Shown: positions 10,655 through 21,812, numbered from the stretch's first letter. The stretch: DNA of 22,902 nucleotides from Ophiocordyceps camponoti-saundersi (nom. inval.) (GCA_003339415.1 PDHQ01000411.1:3084-25985); one strand, 5' to 3'. Notes: generated by a model not told the origin, from the letters alone. Translations and numbers: made by a program.

Positions 10655-10815
10655 TTTTAACTACTTTTCTTATCCCTTAGGCGATAAACTCGTTAATCGT
10701 CCTTCCCGTCCCTAAGGGATAGACCTATTTACTACTTTTCTTATCTCCTAAAGGATAAACCCGTTTACTACTCTTCCTATTCCCTAAGGGAGATATCCGT
10801 TCGTTTACTACTCTT
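10655..10815 (+). repeat. Short tandem array, about four units of 35-40 bp
   Basis: Four related units follow one another, at about 10659-10692, 10693-10727, 10728-10763 and 10764-10803, with a partial fifth start. Each has a TTTACTACT(T/C)TTC-type segment and/or a dyad of the form CCCTAAGGGATA. The dyads are at about 10672 (CCCTTAGGCGATA), 10710 (CCCTAAGGGATA), 10747 (TCCTAAAGGATA) and 10782 (CCCTAAGGGAGATA). The array lies immediately upstream of a TATA box and could be upstream promoter elements or a minisatellite. Confidence 0.6.
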
Positions 10816-10860
10816 TTGCACCTATAAATTAATTAGGCTCGATAAGATATCCTTAGAGGG

Positions 10861-10869
10861 TATAAATAG
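10861..10869 (+). promoter_or_regulatory. TATA box with CT-rich leader
   Basis: TATAAATAG is followed by about 110 bases that are almost pure pyrimidine (10870-10985), then a purine switch before the frame at 11041. A TATA box followed by a CT-rich stretch at the start of transcription is a common fungal promoter layout. I infer it served the decayed frame downstream. Confidence 0.5.
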
Positions 10870-11040
10870 CCCTCTTCCCTTCTCCCTTTCTCTTCTTCTT
10901 TTCTTCTTTCCTTATCCTCTTCTACCTTTCTTCTTCGCTTATCCTCTTCTTCTCCTTCCTTCGGCAGCTTCTTTCTTCTTCTTTATATTACTTTTAAAGA
11001 TAGAGTTTCCCGTTCTCATATAAAGGAGTATTAATAGAAA

Positions 11041-11823
11041 ATACCGCCTACTTAGTATCGTAATAGCCGATCCTTAGATAAATAATATATTAAATATATT
11101 ATATATTAATATAAGTCTCTCCCTATAAATCCTCTATATTTAGGACTCTTAGAAGAAAAAAAAAAATAATACGAAGCTTCTTTTTAGGACGCTAAGATAT
11201 AAGTACTCGCTACGCCTACACGTAACGTTACCCTCCGAGCCCTTATTACGACTCCGTTACGGATAGTTAGAAATTAAATTATACGTAATAATAGATATTT
11301 CCGTGCACTCCTCGTATAAAGTCGCGGTTCTACTAACGCTATACCTTATAAGTAATACCCGCGTCGACGAACTTTAGCCTACCTTTTCGATTATTACGTT
11401 TCTCTTAAAGGGTTTTAATATAGGGCTTACGGGTTATATATCTAGGCTAGCTAAGCCCGTTATTATATATTCTAGCGCGCTACTAAAACGGCTAGTTCGT
11501 TTACTTAGTTAGCTATTATTATTCCTAACGATAATAACCCCGCGGAAGAAAGGGAGGTTATCGAGCTAGAGGATAGCCCTAAGGTCGAAGATAAGTATAG
11601 CGGCCTCCTATCGCCTCCGTATCTTTACTATATTATTACTTAGCTTACGGGAATACCTTATCCTTATAAACTTACTCCTACCTAATAGCGTTAAGTAAAC
11701 GCTAAAAGGGAGCGTTATCGACGGAGTCGCAACTAGACTTTTAAGATAGTATAAAATTATCTATATCTAGTAAATCTAGAAAAATAACGCCTACGCGAAT
11801 AATAATATTAGAATATAAGTTAA
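11041..11823 (+). pseudogene. Decayed gene-like frame of about 260 codons, unknown
   Basis: Frame 1 from ATA at 11041 (a likely lost ATG, followed by Pro-Pro-Thr) is protein-like, with stops mainly where Q or W would fit. Visible segments are PLYLGLLEEKKK* (about 11125-11170), a basic R-rich stretch near 11350 (YPRRRTLAYLFDYY), an acidic block near 11535-11590 (EEREVIELED), a proline/tyrosine segment (SPPYLYY), and a strongly basic end near 11695-11735 (AKRERYRRSRN) followed by a possible helix. I do not recognise the family; the basic end could bind nucleic acid but does not have exact bZIP spacing. It sits about 170 bp after the TATA box at 10861. It may be a transposon protein or a duplicated host gene. 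The end is uncertain. Confidence 0.45.
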
Positions 11824-14068
11824 AATAAGATATATAAAGTAAAGTAAGATATATATAACTTATAGTAAGCTAATTAGCCTTACTTTAAAGCTTAAGTTTA
11901 TTTTATAATTCCTTAAGTAATTATCCTTAAATAGGTTTTATAAACTTATCTCTAACCTTAGCTAAAGTTTAGATCTAAGCGATCTTAATATATATATCTT
12001 AAATCTCCTATTATAGCTAATACTAAAAAAAAAAAAATATTAATATATCGTAGCTTAGTTAATAGCTTTAATATATCTTCTATTAGTAAGCGTCTTATTT
12101 ATATATTATTATAAAAAAACTTCGGAGGGTTTAAGGGAATAATACGAAGTTTATCGCCGAGGCGATAAAGGGCGATTAGTTCTTTCGCTATAAAAGTAAA
12201 GGTAAGCAGTTCTACTTTAGTAATACTTATCGTAATTATCTCTTAGTTTCCTAATTATATTAAAATATAGCACTAAAGAGACGTATAATATATCCGAAAC
12301 TACTCCTCCTCTTAGGTATCTTTATAAATTAAGCACTATTAAAGTATTCCGCGTATAGTAGTGCGGATTTCGACTTATTTCCGCAAAACGTAAGGTATAG
12401 GTCTTAGGTTTAGTAAAGGAAAAGCAAATTCTAGAATATAGCTTAAATATATATATCTAATAGATTCTATAAGATCTTACCGAATAATAATTACTACGTA
12501 ACTAATAGAGTTAATAAGTAGTTAATATAATATTACTTACTAGGGAGTTATTTATCCCTCTTATAGAAAGAGTTTCTTAAGCGAAAACGCCTTAGAGAAT
12601 TTCTTCTATATTTATATCTTAAACTTTATACTAAGTTTCTTAGTATACGCTTATTACGGGAGAAAAATTTATTATATCGTCCTATCCTATTATATATTAA
12701 TCTAAGGAACTACGATAAACCTCCTAAATCTAAGACTATAAAATCTTTCTTATATTTATTAAGGAAGACCTTACCCCCTTATCTTAAGGTAGATATATTA
12801 GGCTAAGATTATCGATATAAAGGAAAAGAATTAGGGAATCCTTAGTTTAAATATAATTATCTTTTTAGGAGAAATAAAACCCTTACGAAGAAGGTAAGCT
12901 AAAAGAGTCTCGTATTAAAAAGGGGAGTATAACTTTGCTAGGTTACTTAAAACTATTATATAATTAATAAAATACTTACTTATCTTATCGTAGCGTGGAG
13001 TTTAGGAAGGCGTTAATAAGGTTAAACTAATATATTTTAAGGTTATAAGATACTACGAGACCTATTAGTAATTTATAAGATTTCGTTAGTAAGGTTAAGG
13101 TATAGAGAGGTAAGCTAGACTCTTTTTAAAAATCGCCTTAAATAACTATACGAGCTTTATACTTCATATTAAAGCTATTCTTATCGAACTTATAGATAAA
13201 TACCTATCTTTAGTAGCTTAATATTTAGTTATTCGTCGATAGTTAATAGGTATTGCGAGACTTAAGTTTCTCTAACTTATCCTATATCGCTTAATACTAG
13301 AAAAATTTTATCTAAATATTTATATACTTAGTTCGCGAACGCTTAAGGTCGTAAGATAAAGCCTTTATATAGCTATTAAAGAAGTTCTTTAGAAACTATA
13401 AAAGTACTCGAAAGATATAGATATAGCGAAAAGGGTTTCTTCTTTTATACTCGGGTTAACTATTAGTAGAGTTAAGTATCTTTATACTAACTAATTATTA
13501 AGTTTAGTAATCCCTAGTTTAGATTTAGGAGCCTCTAGTAAAGTATTAGTTATCGCTAGTAAAAGATTATTATTAGCTAGTAATAACTAATACTTTAGTT
13601 ATTCTTTAGGTTCCTCCTTTAATACCTTGCTAATAGCTTATAAAGCTATAATAGCGAACTATCGTAACTTAGTAATTTAAAGTTATTCTTAGGTGCTAGG
13701 TTAATAGTAAGTATCTTATAGTATTATAGTAATATTTATATTAAGCTTAGTATATAAGTTCTAATTAAGGAGTTTAATCGTCGAGAGCCGATTTTCTATT
13801 TTAGTAGAGGATAGTTATTAGCTCCTATTATTATAGTAGAATATTATTTTAATAAAAATAATATAAATATTAATAAGAATATATTTCGTTAAAAAGATAA
13901 AACCTAAATAAGAAATTAAGTAAAGGAAATATATCTAGCAATATAACCGAGATATAGTCTTTAGTTAGGAGAATCCTTTTACTTACGTAAGACTTTCCTC
14001 GTAACTAGGTATACTCGATAGTTAAAGGCTCGAAAATAACTAAAATTAGCTAAGAAAACGGAGATTAA

Positions 14069-14127
14069 AGAGAACTCTACGTTATATAATCTTAGCTAAC
14101 CTTAAAAATACCCGAATAGAGTTCTCT
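14069..14127. repeat. 11-bp perfect inverted repeat
   Basis: AGAGAACTCTA at 14069-14079 is the exact reverse complement of TAGAGTTCTCT at 14117-14127, with 37 bases between. Similarity extends a little on the outer sides. It could form a hairpin or be the remnant of a small inverted-repeat element; function unknown. Confidence 0.5.
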
Positions 14128-14443
14128 ATTTATAACGTGCTAATATAGTGCTATTAAGTAAGTGAAAAGCGGCTTAAATAGTTAGTAGCTAGTATTTAGA
14201 AGAAAACCGATACTAAACTTATACGAATCGTGCTCTCTACTTTAATACCCCGAGAATATTTAGCGATACTATTCTAATATATATAATATTAAGAGGAGAG
14301 GCGGAGAACGATAACTAGCTATTCTCGTAGGTAAAGGATAGGTAAGCTTCTATTATCTATCTTAGCTTTAGACGTAATAAGCTAATATTATAGCTTCGTT
14401 TAGTTTTAGAATTTATCCTAAATATATATTAGATCGGTTTTAA

Positions 14444-14460
14444 TACGATTACTAATCGTA
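14444..14460. repeat. 8-bp palindrome with one-base centre
   Basis: TACGATTA, one C, then TAATCGTA. Perfect arms. It may be chance in sequence of such low complexity. Confidence 0.35.
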
Positions 14461-14816
14461 TACTCGTGCCTAATATCGTAGTAGGTTAATAATATAAGAT
14501 AGGAACTAGCGTTATAGCCTCGCTATAATAAAGGATATTAAAAATAACGATAGTAAACCGGCGTTAAGGAAGTAAAATCTCTTAACGAATACGTAACCGT
14601 TCTATTCGGTTTTCCGTTATTATATAAATTTTATATTATAGTATCGGAACGTTTTTTAGCTTAATTCCCGTAGCTATTTAAGTAATACTCCTTAGATAAG
14701 TTAAAGAAATTATAAGATAGTCGATTAACTTTCCACGTTCTTTGCCTTTAATAATACCCTACGCTAGCCTAGCTAATACTTACCTCGGCGTATTATTATA
14801 CGTGATCCTACTCTTT

Positions 14817-14854
14817 AACTAGCATAAGGTTAAGATCTCTAACCTTAGCTAGTT
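14817..14854. repeat. Long hairpin-forming inverted repeat
   Basis: The left arm at 14817-14832 reads AACTAGC, AT, AAGGTTA. The right arm at 14840-14854 reads TAACCTT, A, GCTAGTT. All 14 outer and inner positions pair, with a one-base bulge, around a 7-base loop (14833-14839). No T-run follows on either side that would make it an ordinary terminator. It is one of the most stable dyads in the window. Confidence 0.6.
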
Positions 14855-15391
14855 AAGGTATATAGTAATTTTCTATAGGAAAAGAGATAAGGATTTAATT
14901 TCTAATATAATAATAAAAGGTAAAGAGAGCGTTTTAGGAAAAGCAATTTAATTAAGGCCCGAAACTTTAGAATAATCCCTTATATATATATATATATTAT
15001 AGGACCTTATATAGTTCTTTCCTACTTCCTTAACTAGGGATACCTGCTTATTACTAGTTTATTTTTAATATATATAGTAAACCTCCCTCCTTATATTAAC
15101 GATATAAAACCCTATTTAAATTTTTTAGTATTTTTATACTTTATCGTATAATATCGTATAACTTTATATATTTAGCGTATTATATTTTTATAATCTTATT
15201 AATATACGCTATAACCTATACTTACGTAGATAAAAAAAAACTATATATAAGCTACCCCTCTATCTTTTTACCTTTTCACCCTTCTACCCTAATATATATA
15301 CCCTAGCGGCAGCTATTTATTTCTACCCGCTATAACCTAAATTGCCTATATTATTACTTATTTCTAACTACACTACCCTTATCTTATTATA

Positions 15392-15997
15392 ATGCCTCTC
15401 GATATACCTGCTAGTCGTTTACCTTCTCCCCTCTCCGCACTACCTACTAACTTAATCGACCTTACTTCTTAGAGCAAGTCGCCGTCTCTAGTAAACGTGA
15501 TTAACTTAATAAGTACCGATTCTCTCTCGTAACCTCCGTCTACCTTAGCGAAGCGACGTAAAAATTATATTATATAATAGGCTATCTCCTCCGCTATTAT
15601 TACGGCTATTAATAACGCTATATTATCCTTTACTTAAGGAAGCGGACGCGTTTATGCCGGTCTTCTTACCTCCGCTATTAAAGATATATTATCCCGCTTT
15701 AGTTACCTTTATTCTAGCTATTAGCGTTATCTATTATAATAATACTAAATAGACCCTACCTCCCCTACCCTCCTATATCCGGTATTATTATATCTTTTCC
15801 TAGTATTTTATAATATCTAGAATTAACGGATTAAGGATATAGTTATAAATCTATATAGTAAGTATTATCTAAGATATATACTTCGGCCTAAAATTTATAA
15901 TTATTTTCGATAAACCTTTACTAGTATATATAAGCTTATATATAAATATATCTAAACTATTTTTATTAAACTAAATATATATACCTTATTTAGTAGG
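15392..15997 (+). pseudogene. Decayed reading frame starting with a surviving ATG
   Basis: ATG at 15392-15394 has A at -3 and begins a frame-2 reading MPLDIPASRLPSPLSALPTN. The next 170 codons carry about a dozen stops, most where Q or W fits. An N-terminal Ser/Pro/Thr-rich, probably disordered section is followed by a short basic KRRKN (about 15550) and then more hydrophobic, tyrosine-rich sequence. Upstream are AATATATATACC (near 15290) and a C/T-rich leader, a plausible promoter. I recognise no family. Coherence fades after about 15900, so the end given is arbitrary and the frame may run further. Confidence 0.4.
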
Positions 15998-17379
15998 AGC
16001 TATTCTTATCTTAATATAAGGCCCTCCGTAAGATTATCTACGATCTATACCCTAGTCCTAACTATTCCGATATATAGCGTTTTATCCTTTATACCTAAGA
16101 TATAAACTATAAATTCCGCCTAACTTTCTATCCCCTAATTATTAAAACTTTTAATATTAGTCGACTTCCTTATATCTTTCTCTAAGTATAAGATAAAGTC
16201 TAGCTAGTCCCTTAATATAAAGTATTCGTAACTAGTATTATTAATATAATACTCTCGTATCCTTATATAGCTTTCTTTGCCGATAATATCGAATATTACG
16301 TTATATACCGTTATTAGTATTATAAGCTATAGTAGTTTTTTAAATCTTTTAGCCTATATAGTAGGAATACCGATACCGGTTCCTATAACTTATCGTAAGT
16401 CTTTACGTTAACTATTTAAACTTCCGCCCTCGTTATCTTCTATACGCTTTTTATCTTACGTTATTATCCTTATCCTAAATATTAGTAGCTAGTAACTACT
16501 CGTAAATTTATCCTTATCCTTTTAGTTTATAAACCTTTCTTTCCCCTATACCCTAATACTTAATATATCTAGTATACGTTTTTAGTTATAACGTCCTCGA
16601 TCTAATTATATATATAACGTTAGTTATATACGCTATTACTTATAAAATATTAGCACTACTCTTATAATATACGATAACTTACTTATTATCTTCGCTTTAT
16701 AAGATATACGCTAATATATTCTTTCGTTTATTACTTTATTATTAGAACTATTTAATAGAGATATAGAACTTATATAAGATATACCCCTATATATAGTTTT
16801 ATAAATTTAAAGGGTCCTCTCTCTTAACTATATCTTATCTTACTAGAAATCAGGTTACTACCTATATATTATATTACTTACCTTATTCCTCTAATTTTAT
16901 ACGTAATCTAATACGAAACTCTACTATAGATAAAATAATTTATTATTACTTCTAATTCCTAACCCCGATTCGTATTATATTCTACCGTTACTACTTTATC
17001 TATTATTTTATTTTTCCCGCTTAGGTTAACTATTTTATATAAATATATTTAGGCTCTTTAAGAATAAATCTACGTTATTTAATATATCTTACTTTTATTA
17101 TTTCACTTTAAAGTCGTTCCCTTATCGACAAATTAATATTATATATATAAACTTAGTATACTATGCTACTTATATATTGCCTACGCGTATCGTGCCTATC
17201 CTTCCCTCTTTAATCCCTATACTAATCTTCCTCTGCGTCTAACTATATATCTATTAAAATATATATACTACTTTTATATATATAATTTATTTCTATTTAT
17301 TTAAGTTCTCTTTATTAATCCCGAAATACTTTCGCGGTATTAATAAATACCCGCTCGACCTTATATAATAATTCTTCAC
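15998..17379. other. Gene-free AT-rich sequence
   Basis: Frame 2 of the preceding pseudogene can be followed weakly into about 16500, but other frames look equally good. Otherwise I see only AT-rich sequence with TATATA tracts, and no recognisable domain, RNA gene or repeat. A small CA/TG-containing patch (AAATCAGGTTACTACC) at about 16846 stands out as less mutated. Confidence 0.4.
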
Positions 17380-18720
17380 GTAATAATTAAAATAGCTTTA
17401 GGTAAGTCGCCGGTAACTTTTATATATACGTATCGTATAGGTCTATATATATTATGCCGGTCGCTTATATAGAATAAACTATTTTATCTAGAACTAATCT
17501 GCTATTAAGTAAGTAAGTTAGTTACTATCCTACTCGCACTACTAGTTAGTAAGAATAATATCGGCCTTTATATCTTATAACTTATAACTATTCTATTTTA
17601 TAATTTTACGAATATATCTTTAACGTAGTTAGTTTATTACTCTCCTACCTATTATATATATATATCTCTCGGTGTCTATACTCGTATATATATATATACG
17701 GGTCGTCCTATCTAATAAGCTATTTCGTAGATTTAACGGAGCTATCTTTAGGGAAGTCGATTCGTTACTATCCTTTCGGCCTTACTAGTCTCTTAGTATC
17801 GTATTTACGGGTCGTTTATATCTAATTAATTATAACTATAAGCTATTTTATAATTTAACGGATCTATCTTTAACGAAGTCGGTTTATTACCGTCCTCTTA
17901 TCGTACTATCGTATATATATATATATATAGTATAAGTTTATAGTTATCTATATATACTTATATTTACGGGTTATCTTATAAATAAGCTAGGGTTAAATTC
18001 GACGGAACTTTCTTTAAGCACGTATATAGATTTATCGCTATCTTATCGGCCTTAACAGTCCCTAGGAATCGTACGGGTCGTTTATATTAAATAACTTATA
18101 ACTATAAGCTATTTTATTACTTAACAAATCTATTTTTAACGAGTTAAGTTCGTTACTATTTACTTATTATATAGGTCTCTCGGTATCTAACTTTATATAC
18201 TTATATTTATAGGTCGTTCTGTCTAATAAGCTATCTCCTAAATTTAATAGGACTTTCTTCGGGTAAGTAGATTTATTACTTCCCTATCGGTCGTACCGGC
18301 CTATCGGTGTCGTACAGGTCGTTTATCTCTAATAAGTTATAACTACAAGCTATTTTCTAAACTTTATAAGTCTATCTTTAATAGGCTAGGTTTTTTACTA
18401 TCCTATATTATATATATATAGGTCTTATAGTATCGTATTATTATATATATATATATATATAGGTTATCCCGTATAATAAGCTATGTTATAATTTTTTTCG
18501 GATCTATTTTCGATAAAGTAGTTTTATTATTATCCTATCGGCCGTACCGGTTTATAGGTATTCTATAGTTATTTATTTCCTTTAATTAGCTATTTCACGG
18601 ACTTTACGGATCCGTTTTCTAGGAAGTGGCCTTAACACTATTACACCGTTATACGGGTTTCACGGGTCTTTCGTATTATATAGGCTATTTATATATTACT
18701 AGCTAATTTAAACAATTCGA
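17380..18720 (+). repeat. Satellite-like tandem array, about 122-bp units in dimers
   Basis: About eleven diverged units follow in direct orientation. The anchor (A/T)AGCTAT recurs at 17717, 17840, 17984, 18106, 18228, 18347, 18478 and about 18587, giving spacings of 123, 144, 122, 122, 119, 131 and 109. Two half-unit types alternate: one with CTAATAAGCTATTTC then TTTAACGG and GGGAAGTCGAT, the other with TTATAACTATAAGCTATTTTATAATTTAACGG and ATCTTTAACGAAGTCGG. The dimer period is therefore about 240-267 bp. Units share TATCGGCC.TAC.GGTCT and TCGTA...ACGGGTCGTTTAT. One unit type often carries an expanded TATATA tract, which explains length variation. Earlier, weaker units are seen near 17391, 17476 and 17590. 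No protein frame fits. Confidence 0.75.
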
Positions 18721-19928
18721 CCGATTTTTTAGGTTTATATCCTATAACTAGGTATATATACGGATAGGACGGGGTTAATATATATACTATTAGGCTATTC
18801 GTCCTATAAATATTCCTTTATATATATATTTAAACTTATATATATATATCTTTTTACTTTTATAATTTAGCGGCTAACGATAATCGTAGGTCCCTTTAAT
18901 ATATAAAGTTAGTCGCCGTTAGCGTATATAAAATATAGATAACTACGTAAGCTATTTACTATTTAACTTATTTCTTTATAGTATTTTTAAGACTCGCTCC
19001 TACGAAGTATATATAAATATTCCTTATAAAATATTTATTTTAGTAATTTTTACGCTTCTCTCTATACTCTTAGCTCCGTATTCTTATTTTTTACGTAACC
19101 GTTCCTATCCTCGTTAAATTACCCTTTATATCTTTATTAAGGTACTTTACGTATAATAATTAATCTATTCTATAATAATATTTTTATATCCTATCTTATA
19201 TAACTCGTTATCTTTATAATTTACCGTCTTTCTCTTCTTTCTATTTATTTATAAATTATATATAATTAGTTTTTTCCTTTTTAACCCTAATACCTAGTAT
19301 TTATATTTATTATACCTTAATATCTTATAGCTTTTTATAATCTTAACGCTATTTTATACGTATATTCTATTTCTATTATTATCCTCCTAATTACTTATAT
19401 ATTATACTTTTATCTTCTATATATATTTAAGATTCCGCAGATTCTTACTTTTCCCTCTTATTATACTTTATCCGCTCGTAAATATATCCCTATTATCTAT
19501 TTCCTTTTTAATAAATAATAATCTACTAATTCCTTAGATTATAATTTACACCTAATATTATCGGATTATATACTATTATCTAAAGGTGCTAACTTAATAT
19601 ACTAGTAAGATTTCTTTATATCCGAAGGTTTCCGTACTTTAACGAAATTTCTATAGGGGTATTATATTTTCTAGTTTATTTTTTTATTCTACTAATCTCT
19701 TCTCTATATCCGCTCTATTACTATCTACTATAGTTAAGAAGAGAAAAACTAATTTTATTCCCTCTCGGTGTTTATTAAATAACGAGGGAGGGTTAGTATT
19801 ACCTTAGGCATACTTACTAGATACTTATTACGTCTAACTTCGTAGGTAACTATAATCTTTAAATACTATAAGTTATCTCTAGCTATACGGGTATAAGCTA
19901 TATAGTATTTCTCTATAAGGAAAGTAAT
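18721..19928. other. Gene-free AT-rich sequence
   Basis: No supported gene on either strand. It has many TATATA tracts and extremely few CpA/TpG. The GCGGCTAACG at about 18871 and CCGTTAGCG at about 18916 form a partial inverted pair. Confidence 0.4.
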
Positions 19929-20380
19929 AGGAAGTTATTTTCCTATAAAAAGATAAAGTAAACTATAAAAAGAAACGTAAAAACTACTTAATCGGTAAAC
20001 TAGGGTTTCGAAATATATATTTAAGCTAGTAATTTATTATTTTAGGGTATAAGATTTAAAATAAAGCTATAATTTCGTTAAGTATACTTTTTGCTATAAG
20101 TACTCTCTAGTCTCTAGGACTCGATTTATAATATACGACTTTTAAGGTAGGTATAAACGTAACGTTAAGGGCTAATTCTATATAATTCCTTTATTTTTAA
20201 GGGAAACTAATCTACGCTATATACTTTATAATAGCCTTCTCCTATCTTAAGCGCCCCTTATATCCTTATCCCCTAAGGCTCTTAGTAAAAAAGACGGGCT
20301 CTATAGTTATTTAATTAAACTATGCGAAGGTTTTTTATATATCCTCTATAATACTTATTTTAATATTCTTTTACGATATT
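19929..20380 (+). repeat. Dispersed repeat, copy 2 of 3
   Basis: Same orientation as 199-625, about 19.7 kb away. It matches through AGGAAGTTATTT (19929), TATAAAAAGATAAAG, CTCGATTTATAATATACGAC (about 20119-20139), AACTAATCTACGCTATATACTT (about 20206-20227), CGCCCCTTATATCC (about 20250-20263) and ATTTAATTAAAC (20309-20320), then more weakly to about 20380. No coding potential is apparent. Confidence 0.65.
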
Positions 20381-20384
20381 AAAT

Positions 20385-20630
20385 ATACGGCTTTTTAGAT
20401 AGCTATAAAGATAAGCTTAAGAGCTAATTACTTACTAGATTTCGTAATAACCGCTATCTCGTCTTAATCGCCCCTCTTAACTTTATTCCTCGGAAGCTTT
20501 TTCGAGATAGGAAGTATTTAAGAACTATCTAATTAAAACCCTTCTTAGCCCCTAACCGTATTTTTTTTACTCTAGCGCTTATATTTTTTTCTCGCACCTC
20601 CGTTACCTTTAAATATCTATCGTAAACTTA
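20385..20630 (+). repeat. Dispersed repeat, copy 3 of 3 (partial, tandem with copy 2)
   Basis: ATATACGGCTTTTTAGATAGCTATA (about 20392-20416) matches the ATATACGACTTTTAAGATAGCTATA section of copy 1 at about 393-417. It is followed in the same order by AATAACCGCTATC (compare AATAGCCGCTATC at about 471), TCTTAATCGCCCC (compare TTAAGCGCCCC), and ATCTAATTAAAAC (compare ATTTAATTAAAC). It lacks the first half of the unit, so copies 2 and 3 form an incomplete tandem pair. Confidence 0.5.
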
Positions 20631-20949
20631 CTATATCGTGCCTTACTTATTACTTATTAGAGAGTATATAAAAAAAAAGTAATTATAAGTTTAATATTAT
20701 AGATTTATTTATTAGATTCCTAGCATAGTAGTATCTCTCCCTTACCGAACTCTAAATATTACTTTTAGAATTCTATTTTCTTATAATAATATCTAAGTAA
20801 TATATATAATTTATATTTTTTTAAACCCCCTTTATTTATTTTATTTTTATATTACTTATATTAAATTATATTTATATAGTACCTCTTTATTCCCTTCTTC
20901 TGCCTATTCTACTTTTCCTATATTTCCTTCTAGCACTATATCTCTCCTC
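20631..20949. other. AT-rich stretch, possible promoter region of the next frame
   Basis: No gene. It includes TTTATATAGTACC near 20872 followed by a C/T-rich leader (20882-20955), the same TATA-plus-pyrimidine arrangement seen before the frame at 11041. Confidence 0.35.
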
Positions 20950-21812
20950 TTATATTTCTAATACTAAAAGGTAAAGAAAAAAAAAATATCCCTTAGACCG
21001 TTACCTTAATACTCCTCCCTATCTTTATCGGATAAAGATACCTAGGACGTATTACGAAAAATAAAGCACTAATATATATTCTTTAACCCCGAATATTCTA
21101 ATCTTACTATTCTTTATCGCGAGCGTATTTTCTAAGTTTATCGCGTTATATTATTTAATAACCTAATATTTCCTCGCGATCTTTATAACGAGGTATTTTT
21201 TCTTATTAATATTTTTATATCCCTCTTCTTCTAAATTTTCGATATATATATAATATAATAACTAACTCTATATACTATAAGGATCCGCTATATTACCTAG
21301 ATAATATTATTAACTTATTAGAAGAGTAACCTTTAATTCTTTAATACCTCCTATAGGCTACTTATATAGATTAATATAGTAAAGAAGACTACGAAACCTA
21401 TTACTTTTCGCTAGCTAGTCGTAACCTATTATTCGATTCCGAAGGAGATAACGTTATTCCTTACGCTAGCGATACCGAGCTATACGATATATTCCTCTAT
21501 CTTCGCGTTTATAAGCTAGCTTTTAAGACTAGGTCCTCTTATATCTAGCTCTTAGCTATTAAGTATACCTACTAATAGATAATAGAGCACTTTTATAATA
21601 TAAATTCTTATATTATTTTATAGCTTCTTACTTAAGTATAGACTAAATAGTCGCGAGGAGAGTCTCGACTTCGTAATAAAATATCTAAGGCTATTACTTT
21701 TATACTATCTAGGAAGAAAAAAATACCCGACTTATATAAGTCGTTTATACTTAAGTATCCTAAATTAATACTCTCGCTTTTAGAGTATATACTTAAGTTT
21801 AAGAGAAGGTAA
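20950..21812 (+). pseudogene. Decayed gene-like frame, unknown, with one frame switch
   Basis: The first part is in frame 1 from about 20965 to 21245: LRPLP, SLSLSDKDT, then FFNPEYSNLTILYRERIF at 21079-21132 and FPRDLYNEVFF near 21167-21199. At about 21245, inside a TATATATATAATATAATAA tract, the good reading moves to frame 3 and continues (YYKDPLYYLDNIINLLEE, then SKEDYETYYFSLASRNLLFDSEGDN, then an RVYKLAFKTRSSYI segment) to TAA at 21810-21812 after a basic KFKRR tail. The frame switch could be slippage in the AT tract or a lost intron (a CTAAC branch-like motif is present at about 21259). Few stops interrupt the second part from 21370 to 21540. I do not recognise the protein; it looks soluble and mixed-charge. 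Confidence 0.45.

Larger units (their letters stand above)
11824..15391. other. RIPped sequence with no resolvable gene
   Basis: I read both strands. Several stretches look protein-like on the minus strand (for example about 12340 down to 12150) and also in other frames of the same DNA, so no frame can be preferred. None of the RT, integrase, transposase or recombinase motifs that I know is visible. The part from 13700 to 15000 is purine-rich on the + strand and holds small inverted repeats (listed separately). A TATATATATATATATTATA tract lies near 14980-15000. The last 100 bases before 15391 are pyrimidine-rich and could be the leader of the following frame. Confidence 0.45.

Noticed and set aside
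10655..10815. Telomere-like CCCTAA motifs
   Set aside because: CCCTAA occurs only as part of isolated CCCTAAGGG dyads, not in head-to-tail telomeric repeats.
12150..14800. Apparent long minus-strand coding region
   Set aside because: Parts read well on the minus strand, but I found that adjacent good-looking stretches were in different frames and that other frames of the same DNA read equally well. The AT-rich, RIP-biased composition makes many frames look protein-like. No motif supports one strand.
11824..15391. Tyrosine-recombinase (Starship captain-like) or DDE transposase gene
   Set aside because: I looked for R-H-R-Y, DDE and Tc1-type PDLNPIE motifs in plausible frames and saw none in a consistent order.
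17380..18720. CRISPR array
   Set aside because: Units are diverged, lack constant short repeats with unique spacers, and the DNA is clearly eukaryotic.
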